Below are positions 1 through 6,526 of a stretch of 17,701 nt of DNA, piece by piece. Position 1 is the stretch's first letter, and each line of letters begins with the position of its first letter. Made by a program: the position numbers and the translations under genes. The notes under the pieces are model-generated. The model made no database searches, had not been told where the DNA came from, and worked only from the letters and a program-made list of their open reading frames with translations. Source of the DNA: UBA7477 sp045602925 (GTDB lineage: Bacteria; Bacillota; Clostridia; Oscillospirales; Ruminococcaceae); assembly GCA_045602925.1 (NCBI GenBank), contig JAZSCN010000023.1, positions 1 to 17,701 on the forward strand, read 5' to 3'.

Positions 1-11
1 GAACAAGGAGA

Positions 12-93
12 CTTCGGCAGGGAGCATAGCGACCGTATACCGAAGCGACGCAGTTCTTGACTTCTTGGCACTTCTTTGTCAAGAAAGAAGTGC
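12..93. repeat. Inverted-repeat cluster with two competing hairpins, left edge
   Basis: This stretch lies beyond the 3' end of spoVG and has no convincing gene. CTTCGG (12-17) pairs with CCGAAG (40-45). TTCTTGAC (54-61) pairs perfectly with GTCAAGAA (78-85). GCACTTCTTT (68-77) pairs perfectly over 10 bp with AAAGAAGTGC (84-93). The last two stems interleave and share only bases 84-85, so they are either alternatives or an H-type pseudoknot. No long T run follows on either strand, so it is not a classical terminator. It may be the end of a dispersed intergenic repeat that starts before the window. Confidence 0.6.
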
Positions 94-163
94 ACAAAAG
101 GCGTAAAAATCCGACATACCCTTAGGGGCACAGATAGATGAGCGCCTGCACACGCAGATGGTG

Positions 164-442
164 TTACGCTTGTTCGGCTTGTGCTCTTTCAAGCTCTCGC
201 TTGTAAGCAGAAAGAATTTCGCCCTCTATCTCGTTTCGAGCCGACGGCGTAATTGGGTGAACAATATCTCTGTAAACGCCGTTGTCATCTCTGCGTGACG
301 GCATTGCGACAAAAAGTCTGTCGTCGCCCTGCACGACCTTTATATCGTGAACTGCAAAAAGGTCGTCGAGCGTTATGCTTATAATTCCCCTGAGCCTGCC
401 TTCGGGGATGATTTTCCTGATTCTGATATCGGTGATTTCCAT
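164..442 (-). CDS. spoVG: SpoVG family regulatory protein
   Basis: This 92-residue protein matches SpoVG in length and sequence. The N-terminus MEITDIRIRKI is followed by the family core around SITLDDLFAVHDIKV (22-36), LFVAMPSRRDDNG (43-55) and RDIVHPITPSARNEI (58-72). SpoVG is a small cytoplasmic nucleic-acid-binding regulator, known in Bacillus for roles in septum formation and sporulation and in other Firmicutes for pleiotropic gene control. The start is ATG (complement of 440-442), preceded by GGAGGT at 447-452, five to six bases upstream after 'cact'. It is divergent from murC across about 150 bases. I saw no confident sigma-A or sigma-H promoter for it in that gap. The acidic tail is a little shorter than in Bacillus. 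Confidence 0.95.
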   Translation of the reverse strand: MEITDIRIRKIIPEGRLRGIISITLDDLFAVHDIKVVQGDDRLFVAMPSRRDDNGVYRDIVHPITPSARNEIEGEILSAYKRELERAQAEQA

Positions 443-521
443 AGTGACCTCCGTTGTTGAATGGGTTTATTTTTACTGCATAAATATTTTTGACCTTTGA
501 AAGAAAAATATTCAAAAGGTC

Positions 522-550
522 TTTATTTTTTTCTGCGAATGTAATATAAT
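522..550 (+). promoter_or_regulatory. Candidate promoter of murC-lexA
   Basis: A perfect -10 box TATAAT is at 545-550. Seventeen bases upstream is only a weak -35, TTTATT (522-527). The predicted start near 557 gives a leader of about 38 bases before murC. The nearby inverted repeat GACCTTT/AAAGGTC (491-521) lies in the same gap. The SOS-like palindrome at 558-571 directly follows the predicted start. Confidence 0.5.
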
Positions 551-557
551 GTAAATA

Positions 558-571
558 AGAATATATGTTCG
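558..571. promoter_or_regulatory. Candidate LexA operator (SOS box)
   Basis: The 14-mer AGAATATATGTTCG matches the Gram-positive SOS box CGAACATATGTTCG at 12 of 14 positions; only bases 1 and 5 differ. It sits immediately after the TATAAT at 545-550, over the predicted transcription start, which is a normal place for a repressing operator. LexA usually represses its own gene, and here lexA is the second gene of the transcript, so an operator before murC makes sense. The match is seen in the sequence; binding is inference. Confidence 0.55.
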
Positions 572-594
572 CATAAGGAAAGGAGCAGAGCGTT

Positions 595-2028
595 ATGTCG
601 CAAAACCTTAAAGGTAGCGTTCTTGACGGAATAAAGAGAATTCATTTTATAGGAATAGGCGGTTCGGGAATGTACCCAATCGCACAAATTTTATGTTCAA
701 AGGGATATGAGCTTTCCGGCTCTGATAATAACGAAACCGAAACCCTCGACGCAGTCAGAAAAATGGGCTGTACCGTATATATGGGCCAAAGAGCAGAAAA
801 CATAGAAGGCGCAGAGCTTATTGTCTATACCTCTGCGATATTGCCAGACAATCCAGAGCTTGTAGCGGCAAGGGAAAGTGGCGTGCCACTTCTCGAGAGA
901 AGCGACCTTCTGGGGCTTGTTTCCTCGTGGTATGAAAACGCCATCTGCGTTTGTGGAACACACGGAAAGACAACGGCAACATCTATGGTGACGCAGATTT
1001 TTATGGAATCGGGCGAGGATATCTCCTGCGTTATCGGTGGAAAGCTCAAGGCTATCGGTGGCGGAAGCGGCAGAGCAGGTAGCAGCGATACCTTTATCTG
1101 CGAGTCCTGCGAGTTCCAGGACCACTACTTAAAGCTTAGCCCCGATGTAGCAGTGATTTTAAATGTAGATGCCGACCACCTCGACTACTTCGGCAACCTT
1201 GATAATATAAAAAAGTCGTTCGGTAATTTCGCTTCGCTTGCAACAAATTGCCTTATTGTAAACGGCGATGACCAGAACACCCTAGACTCTATAAAGGGTA
1301 TAGACAAGCCGACCATCACCTTCGGCTTTGGCAAGCAAAACGACTTCTACGCCGAGATTATCGGTAGCAAGGGACTGAAGACCGACTTTAAGGTGTATAA
1401 TAAGGGCGAGCTGTTCGGTGAATTCGAGCTTTTTGTACCAGGAAAGCACAACGTACTCAATGCGACTGCTTCGATTGCGGCAGCTTCGCTCTCGGGAATT
1501 TCACCTGAGGTTATGAAAGAAGCACTCTCGAAGTTCACAGGCGCAGGCAGACGCTTTGAAAAAATGGCTTTCGAGAAGGGCGTAACTGTTGTCGATGACT
1601 ATGCACACCACCCGACCGAATTAGAGGCAGTTCTCACGGCAGCAAAGAGCCTCGATTTTAATAGGGTATGGGCAGTATTCCAGCCGTTTACCTACTCAAG
1701 AACTGAGATTTTGATGGACGACTTCGCAAGGGTCCTCCAGATTGCCGATAGGGTAGTGCTTACCGATATTATGGGAAGCCGTGAGAAAAATACTAACAAA
1801 ATTTACACAAGACAGCTTGCCGAAAAAATCGAGGGCTGTGTGTTCTTTGATGCCCCTGACGAAATAGTTGATATGCAGACGGCAAAGCGCAAGGAAGAAA
1901 ACTTCGACGAGATAATTGAATATCTCCTTACCGAGCTCGAGGAGGGGGATATCGTTATTACTCTCGGCTGCGGCGATGCGTATAAGCTTGCTAAAAAGCT
2001 CGGCAAAAGACTTAGCGAAAAGGAGTGA
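595..2028 (+). CDS. murC: UDP-N-acetylmuramate--L-alanine ligase MurC
   Basis: MurC adds L-alanine to UDP-MurNAc using ATP, the first amino-acid step of peptidoglycan stem-peptide synthesis in the cytoplasm. The 477-residue length is normal. The N-terminal UDP-binding segment HFIGIGGSGM is at 17-26, the ATP-binding loop GTHGKT at 121-126, the central-domain motif NVDADHLDYFG around 189-199, and the C-terminal region has DDYAHHPTE followed by FQPFTYSRT. ATG 595 has AAAGGAG at 579-585, nine bases away. It is the first gene of a two-gene operon with lexA, with only five bases between its TGA and the lexA ATG. The SOS-like box upstream suggests that it may share LexA control. Confidence 0.97.
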   Translation: MSQNLKGSVLDGIKRIHFIGIGGSGMYPIAQILCSKGYELSGSDNNETETLDAVRKMGCTVYMGQRAENIEGAELIVYTSAILPDNPELVAARESGVPLLERSDLLGLVSSWYENAICVCGTHGKTTATSMVTQIFMESGEDISCVIGGKLKAIGGGSGRAGSSDTFICESCEFQDHYLKLSPDVAVILNVDADHLDYFGNLDNIKKSFGNFASLATNCLIVNGDDQNTLDSIKGIDKPTITFGFGKQNDFYAEIIGSKGLKTDFKVYNKGELFGEFELFVPGKHNVLNATASIAAASLSGISPEVMKEALSKFTGAGRRFEKMAFEKGVTVVDDYAHHPTELEAVLTAAKSLDFNRVWAVFQPFTYSRTEILMDDFARVLQIADRVVLTDIMGSREKNTNKIYTRQLAEKIEGCVFFDAPDEIVDMQTAKRKEENFDEIIEYLLTELEEGDIVITLGCGDAYKLAKKLGKRLSEKE

Positions 2029-2033
2029 TAGCT

Positions 2034-2624
2034 ATGGCAATTTCCGAAAAAGACAGACAGGTTTACGAATATATAAAAGCACGAATTGACGAGGGCTATG
2101 CACCGACCGTGAGGGAAATTTGCGCAGAGCTCGGCTTTAAGTCGACGTCAACAGCTTTTCGCTGTATAAATTCGCTTACAGAGAACGGCTATCTCGAAAA
2201 AAGCGAGGGAAGAAACAGAGCGATAAAGCTTGCCCGTGCGTCAGGTGCTGTGACGGTTCCACTCGTGGGAACAGTAACAGCAGGCGTGCCTATTACAGCC
2301 TTCGAGGAAGTAACCGACTACATAAGCTTTAAGTCGGACAAGCATTTTCAAAACCCGCTTTTCGCCCTCAAGGTAAGAGGCGACAGTATGATAAATGCCG
2401 CAATTTTAGACGGCGATATCGTCGTTGCAGAGCAAAGGCAGTATGCTGAAAACGGTGAGATTGTGGTAGCTCTTGTCGATGGAGAAAACGCTACAGTCAA
2501 GCGTTTTTATAAGGAAAGAGGTCACTTCAGACTTCAGCCCGAGAACGATACAATGGCGCCGATAATTTGCGACGAGGTTTCAATCTTAGGCAAGGTCGTA
2601 GGGCTTATCCGTCACTTCGATTAG
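2034..2624 (+). CDS. lexA: LexA repressor (SOS response)
   Basis: LexA represses DNA-damage genes and cleaves itself when RecA filaments form. The 196-residue protein has an N-terminal winged helix (about 1-68, with the recognition region TVREICAELGFKSTSTAF at 25-42) and a C-terminal S24 peptidase domain. The Ala83-Gly84 cleavage site lies in TVTAGVP. The catalytic Ser118 is in RGDSM and Lys156 in ATVKRF, so autocleavage should work. I chose ATG 2034 because AAAAGGAG at 2018-2025 is correctly spaced; an upstream in-frame GTG at 2025 falls inside that site. The stop codon (2622-2624) lies inside the first copy of an intergenic repeat, whose boundary therefore touches the last codons. Confidence 0.97.
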   Translation: MAISEKDRQVYEYIKARIDEGYAPTVREICAELGFKSTSTAFRCINSLTENGYLEKSEGRNRAIKLARASGAVTVPLVGTVTAGVPITAFEEVTDYISFKSDKHFQNPLFALKVRGDSMINAAILDGDIVVAEQRQYAENGEIVVALVDGENATVKRFYKERGHFRLQPENDTMAPIICDEVSILGKVVGLIRHFD

Positions 2625-2710
2625 CCGGCGAACCGCCGGTGGCATTTGTGCCTCCCTATATTATCTGCGTAAGGAAAGTATACTAGGTCGGCACGGTCGA
2701 AAAGAGCTAC
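2619..2710. repeat. Intergenic repeat unit A (first copy)
   Basis: The left arm (2619-2654) and right arm (2669-2710) recur in the same order at 2720-2890. The left arm contains two hairpins: CCGGCG-aac-CGCCGG (2625-2639) and GGCA-tttg-TGCC (2641-2652). The right arm carries 24 bases (2687-2710) that are identical in both copies. It begins within the lexA stop codon. I see no ORF and no long T tract. Confidence 0.8.
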
Positions 2711-2719
2711 ACACATTTT

Positions 2720-2890
2720 GATTAGTGGCGAACCGCCGGTGGCATTTGTGCCTCAGCACGCCTCGGGTTCTCTGTTTATCGAAGGTTTGTATTGGCGTGC
2801 CTAGATAAATTCCTGCGGAATTTATCCGAACCTCGTCTGCTCTTTTGAAGTAAAGAAAGTTTGTCTGTCGGCACGGTCGAAAAGAGCTAC
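2720..2890. repeat. Intergenic repeat unit A (second copy, with insertion)
   Basis: This is the second tandem copy of the 2619-2710 unit. The left arm 2720-2754 differs by a small change that weakens the first hairpin (GGCG/CGCC kept), and the right arm 2850-2890 is nearly identical. Between the arms the first copy has about 14 bases and this copy about 95. The extra sequence is the two-hairpin element at 2755-2831. CCTC occurs on both sides (2751-2754 and 2831-2834), which could be a target duplication, but four bases is weak evidence. Confidence 0.75.
2755..2831. repeat. Two-hairpin intergenic element, copy 1
   Basis: Stem 1 is GCACGCC (2756-2762) with GGCGTGC (2794-2800) around a 31-base loop. 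Then CTA, and stem 2 GATAAATTCC (2804-2813) with GGAATTTATC (2817-2826) around a three-base loop, ending CCGAAC. The same layout with a different stem 2 sequence occurs at 6322-6397 and 6553-6628. No coding potential is seen. It resembles REP- or MITE-like small elements, but no family is recognised. Confidence 0.75.
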
Positions 2891-2971
2891 AAGCAAAACA
2901 ATTTCAGTCCACACGATTGCGGGGCGTTTTTATGTTTTGCTGTTATCCCCCACATATCTCCCGTAGGGCAA
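2891..2971. other. Rest of the lexA-darA gap
   Basis: No gene is seen. An 8-bp inverted repeat GCAAAACA (2893-2900) and TGTTTTGC (2933-2940) spans 48 bases, with a short T run (2925-2931) inside the right side. It could be a weak terminator for lexA or a repeat boundary. Nothing else stands out until the darA promoter. Confidence 0.4.
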
Positions 2972-3000
2972 TTGATTTTTCTCTAAAAATATGCTACAAT
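2972..3000 (+). promoter_or_regulatory. Promoter of the darA-holB-ricT operon
   Basis: The -35 box TTGATT (2972-2977) and the -10 box TACAAT (2995-3000) are separated by exactly 17 bases. TG at 2992-2993 gives an extended -10. The predicted start near 3007 leaves a leader of about 37 bases. This is the clearest sigma-A-type promoter in the left part of the window. Confidence 0.75.
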
Positions 3001-3043
3001 CAGTATGGCTCTACATTTTTAAGATGAGAAAGGAATGTTTATT

Positions 3044-3367
3044 ATGAAGCTTATGTTTGCAGTTGTTAATAAGGACGATAACCACGCTGTTTCTTCGGCA
3101 CTTACAAAGGCAGGCTACCGTGCTACAAAGCTGTCCTCTACAGGTGGCTTTTTGTCAGCAGGCAATACAACCTTTATGATTGCTTGTGAGGCAGACAAGG
3201 TTGACGATATTATCGAAATTTTAAGAAAGCACTCAAGACAGAGAAAACAGCTTGTTCCTGCTGAAATGACCTTAGGAACTCCTCTTTCTGAAAACGGACC
3301 TATCGAGGTTTCAGTAGGTGGCGCAACCATCTTTATCACCGACCTCGAAAGATTTGAAAGAGTATAG
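3044..3367 (+). CDS. darA: Cyclic-di-AMP receptor (DarA/PstA/YaaQ)
   Basis: The PII-like cytosolic protein binds c-di-AMP in Firmicutes; its downstream target is not settled in most species. The 107 residues carry the family pattern: MKLMFAVVNKDD at the start, LSSTGGFLSAGNTTFMI (30-46) forming the ligand-loop region, then VDDIIEILRKH and VGGATIFITDLERFERV at the C-terminus. I place the start at ATG 3044 because AAAGGA (3029-3034) is nine bases upstream; the in-frame ATG 3035 would touch that site. It is followed three bases later by holB. The yaaQ-holB-yaaT neighbourhood is also known from Bacillus subtilis, which supports the assignment. Confidence 0.95.
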   Translation: MKLMFAVVNKDDNHAVSSALTKAGYRATKLSSTGGFLSAGNTTFMIACEADKVDDIIEILRKHSRQRKQLVPAEMTLGTPLSENGPIEVSVGGATIFITDLERFERV

Positions 3368-3370
3368 GCT

Positions 3371-4363
3371 GTGTCTTTGAATAAATGCCTTGAAATTATA
3401 GGCAACGAGGCCACAATCAGTGCTGTCTGCTCTATGACAAGCGATGGCAGAATACCGCAGAGCATAGTTATATATGGCGAAAAAGGGCTCGGCAAGAAGA
3501 AGCTTGCACAGTTTATCGCAGAAAGACTGCTTTGTACCGGCGAGAATGCTCCCTGCCGTAGCTGTCACGCTTGTAAGATGCTCGCAGGTGGGGGACATCC
3601 TGATTTTATAAAGGTTCAGCCGTCGCTCAAAAGTGGTGGATATAAGCTCGACGAGGACTTAAGAAAGGTCGTTTCTGATGCATATATTGCACCGAGTGAG
3701 GGCAGAGTTAAGGTGTATCTTATTGCCGATATGGATAAGACTCCGCAGGGCTCTCAGAATGCACTTTTAAAGCTTATCGAAGAACCACCGGCACACGCTG
3801 TTATTATTCTTACAGCGTCAGCAAGAGAGTATTTTCTGCCGACAGTTCTGTCGAGAGTTACAGCTTTGGCGATGAAGTCTGTGACAACCGAGCAGGCGAC
3901 AGAATATCTTAAAAAAGCTACCGACAAAACCGACGAGGAAATCCTGGACGCTGTCAAGGCCATGGGTGGTAACATCGGTAGATGCATAGAATTTTTTGAA
4001 AGCAAGCCACTGAAGAAGGCAGTCGCAATCACTGTAGAAATGACTAAGGCAATCGAGCAAAAGAACGAGTACGATATGCTGAAGGCTATGCATAAGTGCG
4101 ACGGAAGTCGAGAGCTTACTGTAACGGTCTTAGGACTTTTAATGCAGGTTGTTCGTGACTCGGCTATGATAAGAATGGGCTGTGGCGATATACTGCTGGG
4201 ATGTAGCGAGGAGAGTGCAAAGATACTCGGTGCTACACTTAGTGAAGGTAAGCTATCGGCACTATGCGAGATTTGCGAAAAATATATTGCCGCAATTAAC
4301 GGCAATTCTAATCTTACTCTTTGCCTTAATGCCGTTTGTGCAGATATAAGGCTTAGTATCTGA
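3371..4363 (+). CDS. holB: DNA polymerase III subunit delta prime
   Basis: Delta prime is the non-motor AAA+ subunit of the clamp loader that puts the sliding clamp on DNA. The 330-residue protein has a P-loop-like GEKGLGKK (36-43), where Lys replaces the usual Ser/Thr after GK, as expected for a subunit that does not hydrolyse ATP. A zinc module is formed by Cys55, Cys62, Cys65 and Cys68. The region around VYLIADMDKTPQGSQNALLK followed by LIEEPP is the typical clamp-loader core. The usual SRC motif reads SRV (VLSRVTAL). It starts with GTG at 3371 and has only a weak purine-rich site (about 3356-3362), so it may depend on translation of darA, whose stop is three bases upstream. Confidence 0.93.
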   Translation: MSLNKCLEIIGNEATISAVCSMTSDGRIPQSIVIYGEKGLGKKKLAQFIAERLLCTGENAPCRSCHACKMLAGGGHPDFIKVQPSLKSGGYKLDEDLRKVVSDAYIAPSEGRVKVYLIADMDKTPQGSQNALLKLIEEPPAHAVIILTASAREYFLPTVLSRVTALAMKSVTTEQATEYLKKATDKTDEEILDAVKAMGGNIGRCIEFFESKPLKKAVAITVEMTKAIEQKNEYDMLKAMHKCDGSRELTVTVLGLLMQVVRDSAMIRMGCGDILLGCSEESAKILGATLSEGKLSALCEICEKYIAAINGNSNLTLCLNAVCADIRLSI

Positions 4364-4379
4364 AAGGAATGTGAACAGC

Positions 4380-5234
4380 TTGACCGAGGTAATCGGAGTA
4401 CGCTTTAAAAGCGTTGGAAAGGTATATCACTTTTCTCCCGCAGGGAAGAAGGTTAAGGCAGGCGACTATGTTATAGTCGAAACTGCAAGAGGTGTCGAAT
4501 GTGGCGAGGTCGCAATCGGCGCAAAGAATATTGAGGATAGCGAGGTTGTTGCACCTCTCAAGTCTATTATGAGACTGGCAACACCACAAGACCTTAAAAC
4601 TGTCGAGAAGAATAGAGAAAAAGAGAAGGAAGCCTTCAAAATCTGTGAGGAGAAAATCCAGAAGCACGGGCTTAGTATGAACCTTGTCGATGTAGAATGC
4701 ACCTTCGATAACAATAAACTGCTCTTCTATTTTACAGCAGAAAACAGAGTCGACTTCAGAGAACTCGTCAAGGACTTAGCGTCTGTGTTCAGAACAAGAA
4801 TTGAGCTAAGACAAATTGGCGTAAGAGATGAAGCTAAGATGCTCGGTGGACTCGGCGTGTGTGGTCAGCCGTATTGTTGTGCAAGATTTTTAGGCGAGTT
4901 CCAGCCGGTTTCTATAAAAATGGCTAAGGAGCAGGGCTTGTCGCTGAACCCGGTTAAGATTTCGGGCGCGTGTGGCAGACTTATGTGTTGCCTAAAGTAT
5001 GAGCAGGACGCCTACACAGAGCTTTTAAAGACAACTCCAAAGGCTGGCGCAATCGTCAAGACTGCCGACGGAAAGGGCGTTGTCGAGGACGTAAACCTTC
5101 TCACAGGCAAGCTTAGAGTCAAGCTCGAAAGCGACGCTGTTGTTACCGTTCATAAGAACGACGTAGAGGTTATCAAGGACTCCGTAATCAGAGTGAACAA
5201 GGATGAGCTTCGTGCTCTCAAGGAGCTTGAATAA
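4380..5234 (+). CDS. ricT: PSP1-domain protein RicT/YaaT
   Basis: RicT (YaaT) is part of the Bacillus RicA-RicF-RicT complex, which binds iron-sulfur clusters and affects mRNA maturation and sporulation. The 284-residue protein begins TEVIGVRFKSVGKVY, matching the family N-terminus. The PSP1 core spans about 60-150 and ends in RTRIELRQIGVRDEAKMLGG. Cys161, 166, 167 (GVCGQPYCC) and Cys198, 203, 204 (GACGRLMCC) are the expected cluster ligands. I prefer TTG 4380: AAAGGA (4363-4368) is 11 bases upstream and homology begins there. GTG 4371 in the same frame is only two bases from that site. RicA and RicF are not in the window. Confidence 0.92.
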   Translation: MTEVIGVRFKSVGKVYHFSPAGKKVKAGDYVIVETARGVECGEVAIGAKNIEDSEVVAPLKSIMRLATPQDLKTVEKNREKEKEAFKICEEKIQKHGLSMNLVDVECTFDNNKLLFYFTAENRVDFRELVKDLASVFRTRIELRQIGVRDEAKMLGGLGVCGQPYCCARFLGEFQPVSIKMAKEQGLSLNPVKISGACGRLMCCLKYEQDAYTELLKTTPKAGAIVKTADGKGVVEDVNLLTGKLRVKLESDAVVTVHKNDVEVIKDSVIRVNKDELRALKELE

Positions 5235-5848
5235 TGCCGTCAGCACCGATTCATCTTCAGGTCGCGATGCTAGTTTGCGATAGACTCAGCGTCAAGGATA
5301 TGCCACAGTTTCTGCTCGGTAGTGTTGCTCCCGACAGCGTGAACCTAGAAGGCTTTGCACCAAAGGAAGTCAGACATAAGGCACACGCAAGGAGCATAAG
5401 CCTTAGCGAGTGGAAGGAAAGTGCAGGAGAGCTGTACGCCACGCTTCCTAAAGAAAATCCTTCTCAGCAGAGCTTTGCACTCGGCGTGCTTACTCATATT
5501 ATGACGGATATTCTGTGGGATGAATTTGTCCAGCCGACGCTTTTTGAGGCGATAAAGCTAGAGTCCGACACCGACGATTCATTAAGAGAACGCAAGTGGC
5601 TGGAGCTGTACCGTTACAACAGCAGGGCGATTAAAATGCCGTTTTACAAGGAGGCTATCGAGCTTCTTAAAAAGGCAGAGCCGACAGAGTATCGCAATAT
5701 ATCTAGCGAGCTTATGGCAAGCTACAGAGATTATCTCGTGGAAGGCTATAAGGATAAGCTTTTAGATGGCGAGCCTGTCGTTCTGTGCGAGCAGATGGTG
5801 GTTGATACTGCCGACAGGGTGCTCATGCAGATAAAACAGATTATATAA
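5234..5848 (+). CDS. Putative zinc-dependent phospholipase C-like protein
   Basis: The 204-residue protein starts MPSAPIHLQVA and has a histidine/aspartate pattern like the zinc-dependent phospholipase C / S1-P1-like metal-binding fold: His7, Asp34 (GSVAPDS), His48 and His51 (RHKAHAR), and His88-x3-Asp92 plus Asp96 (LTHIMTDILWD). No signal peptide or membrane segment is visible, so a cytoplasmic location is likely, unlike secreted phospholipases. The substrate is unknown. Its ATG overlaps the ricT stop as TAATG, with AAGGAG at 5219-5224, indicating translational coupling. It is the last gene of the darA operon and is followed by a strong terminator. The family call is moderate; the enzymatic activity is inference. 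Confidence 0.7.
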   Translation: MPSAPIHLQVAMLVCDRLSVKDMPQFLLGSVAPDSVNLEGFAPKEVRHKAHARSISLSEWKESAGELYATLPKENPSQQSFALGVLTHIMTDILWDEFVQPTLFEAIKLESDTDDSLRERKWLELYRYNSRAIKMPFYKEAIELLKKAEPTEYRNISSELMASYRDYLVEGYKDKLLDGEPVVLCEQMVVDTADRVLMQIKQII

Positions 5849-5853
5849 AAACG

Positions 5854-5886
5854 AGCCGTACAGGAGAAAATCCTGCACGGCTTTTT
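5854..5886. terminator. Bidirectional intrinsic terminator
   Basis: AGCCGT-a-CAGGA (5854-5865) pairs with TCCTG-c-ACGGCT (5871-5882), with one A/C mismatch, around a GAAAA loop. TTTTT follows on the plus strand (5882-5886). On the minus strand the complement of 5847-5852 gives a T run. It lies between two convergent genes, ending at 5848 and 5892, and can serve both. Confidence 0.9.
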
Positions 5887-5891
5887 GATTG

Positions 5892-6230
5892 TTACTGAAG
5901 CTGAATTCCGGTTTTGTTAGCAATGTATTCCATTCTTTGTGCACGCTTTGTTACAGAGAGATAGAACACCTCTCCGCTTGCTACTGTAACCTTGATTCCT
6001 GTAGGAACAAAGCGAATAAGCGGACCTACACAGCACTTTTCGATAGACTGAATTTCAGAATATGCGATTTCGATTTCTGCCCCCCAGGAGCCTTTAAAAA
6101 GTATGCGCTGGTTTGTAAAGAAGTACCTGCCTCTTTGCTGGCTCATTCCGAGAGCCTTTTTCTCCCAGTAGTCAGAAGCGAATTCGTCTTCGATAACCTC
6201 GCCTTCTCTGAGGTCTAATGCGTATGCCAT
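5892..6230 (-). CDS. Small GRAM/bacterial PH-like domain protein
   Basis: The 112-residue protein has the look of a single GRAM or bacterial PH-like domain. Residues 33-47 contain RGRYFFTNQRILFKG, close to the family 'l-T-n-R-l-f' strand. A second strand pair follows (EIEIAYSEIQSIEK, 52-65), then GIKVTVASGEVFYLSV (78-93) and a terminal helix. No membrane segment or signal peptide is visible. Such domains can bind lipids or act as protein modules; the specific role is unknown. The start ATG (complement of 6228-6230) has TGGGAGGT at 6238-6245. It is a single-gene unit with its own promoter (6261-6289) and shares the terminator at 5854-5886 with the convergent operon. Confidence 0.7.
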   Translation of the reverse strand: MAYALDLREGEVIEDEFASDYWEKKALGMSQQRGRYFFTNQRILFKGSWGAEIEIAYSEIQSIEKCCVGPLIRFVPTGIKVTVASGEVFYLSVTKRAQRMEYIANKTGIQLQ

Positions 6231-6260
6231 TTAACACACCTCCCATAAAAACTAAGGTTT

Positions 6261-6289
6261 ATTATACAGCATTTTGCTTTTACAGTCAA
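6261..6289 (-). promoter_or_regulatory. Promoter of the GRAM-domain gene
   Basis: On the minus strand, TTGACT (complement of 6284-6289) and a perfect TATAAT (complement of 6261-6266) are 17 bases apart. The predicted start near 6254 leaves a leader of about 24 bases with the ribosome binding site. It is one of the best matches to the sigma-A consensus in the window. Confidence 0.8.
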
Positions 6290-6295
6290 GCCCCA

Positions 6296-6453
6296 GCCAC
6301 ACGCTGGACCGAATGTGACCCAGCACGCCCGATAAGTTTGTGTTAGTCTTTCATTTGCGTGGGCGTGCCTAGGAATTTTCGCAGAAAATTCCCGAACGCT
6401 TGATAGTCATCACTAAAGGTGTCAGCTAATTTAAAGACAGTATAGCCCACAAG
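6296..6453. repeat. 158-bp direct repeat, copy 1
   Basis: This copy is identical to 6527-6684 except for four substitutions (at about 6302, 6400, 6407 and 6424), with no gaps. It contains a GCTGG/CCAGC inverted repeat (6303-6307/6320-6324) and a complete two-hairpin element (6322-6397), then a unique-looking tail ending in CCCACAAG. It has no gene; short reading frames crossing it do not resemble any protein. Confidence 0.9.
6322..6397. repeat. Two-hairpin intergenic element, copy 2
   Basis: Stem 1 is GCACGCCC (6323-6330) with GGGCGTGC (6361-6368). Stem 2 is GGAATTTTC (6372-6380) with GAAAATTCC (6384-6392) around GCA, ending CCGAAC. Flanks CTA and CCGAAC match the element at 2755-2831, but stem 2 has other bases on both arms while staying fully paired. 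Confidence 0.8.
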
Positions 6454-6485
6454 GGGGCTTATGGTTTGTAATGGCTTAGGGCAGA

Positions 6486-6523
6486 GTTTGACGCAGTCAA
6501 ACGATAGGCGATGCGAAAGCATC
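6486..6523. repeat. Tandem hairpins between the 158-bp repeats
   Basis: GTTTGAC-gca-GTCAAAC (6486-6502) is a perfect 7-bp stem, followed by GATGC-gaaa-GCATC (6510-6523), a 5-bp stem with a GNRA tetraloop. No T tract follows. They form the spacer between the two repeat copies and may be a separate small repeat type. Confidence 0.65.
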
Positions 6524-6526
6524 ACT

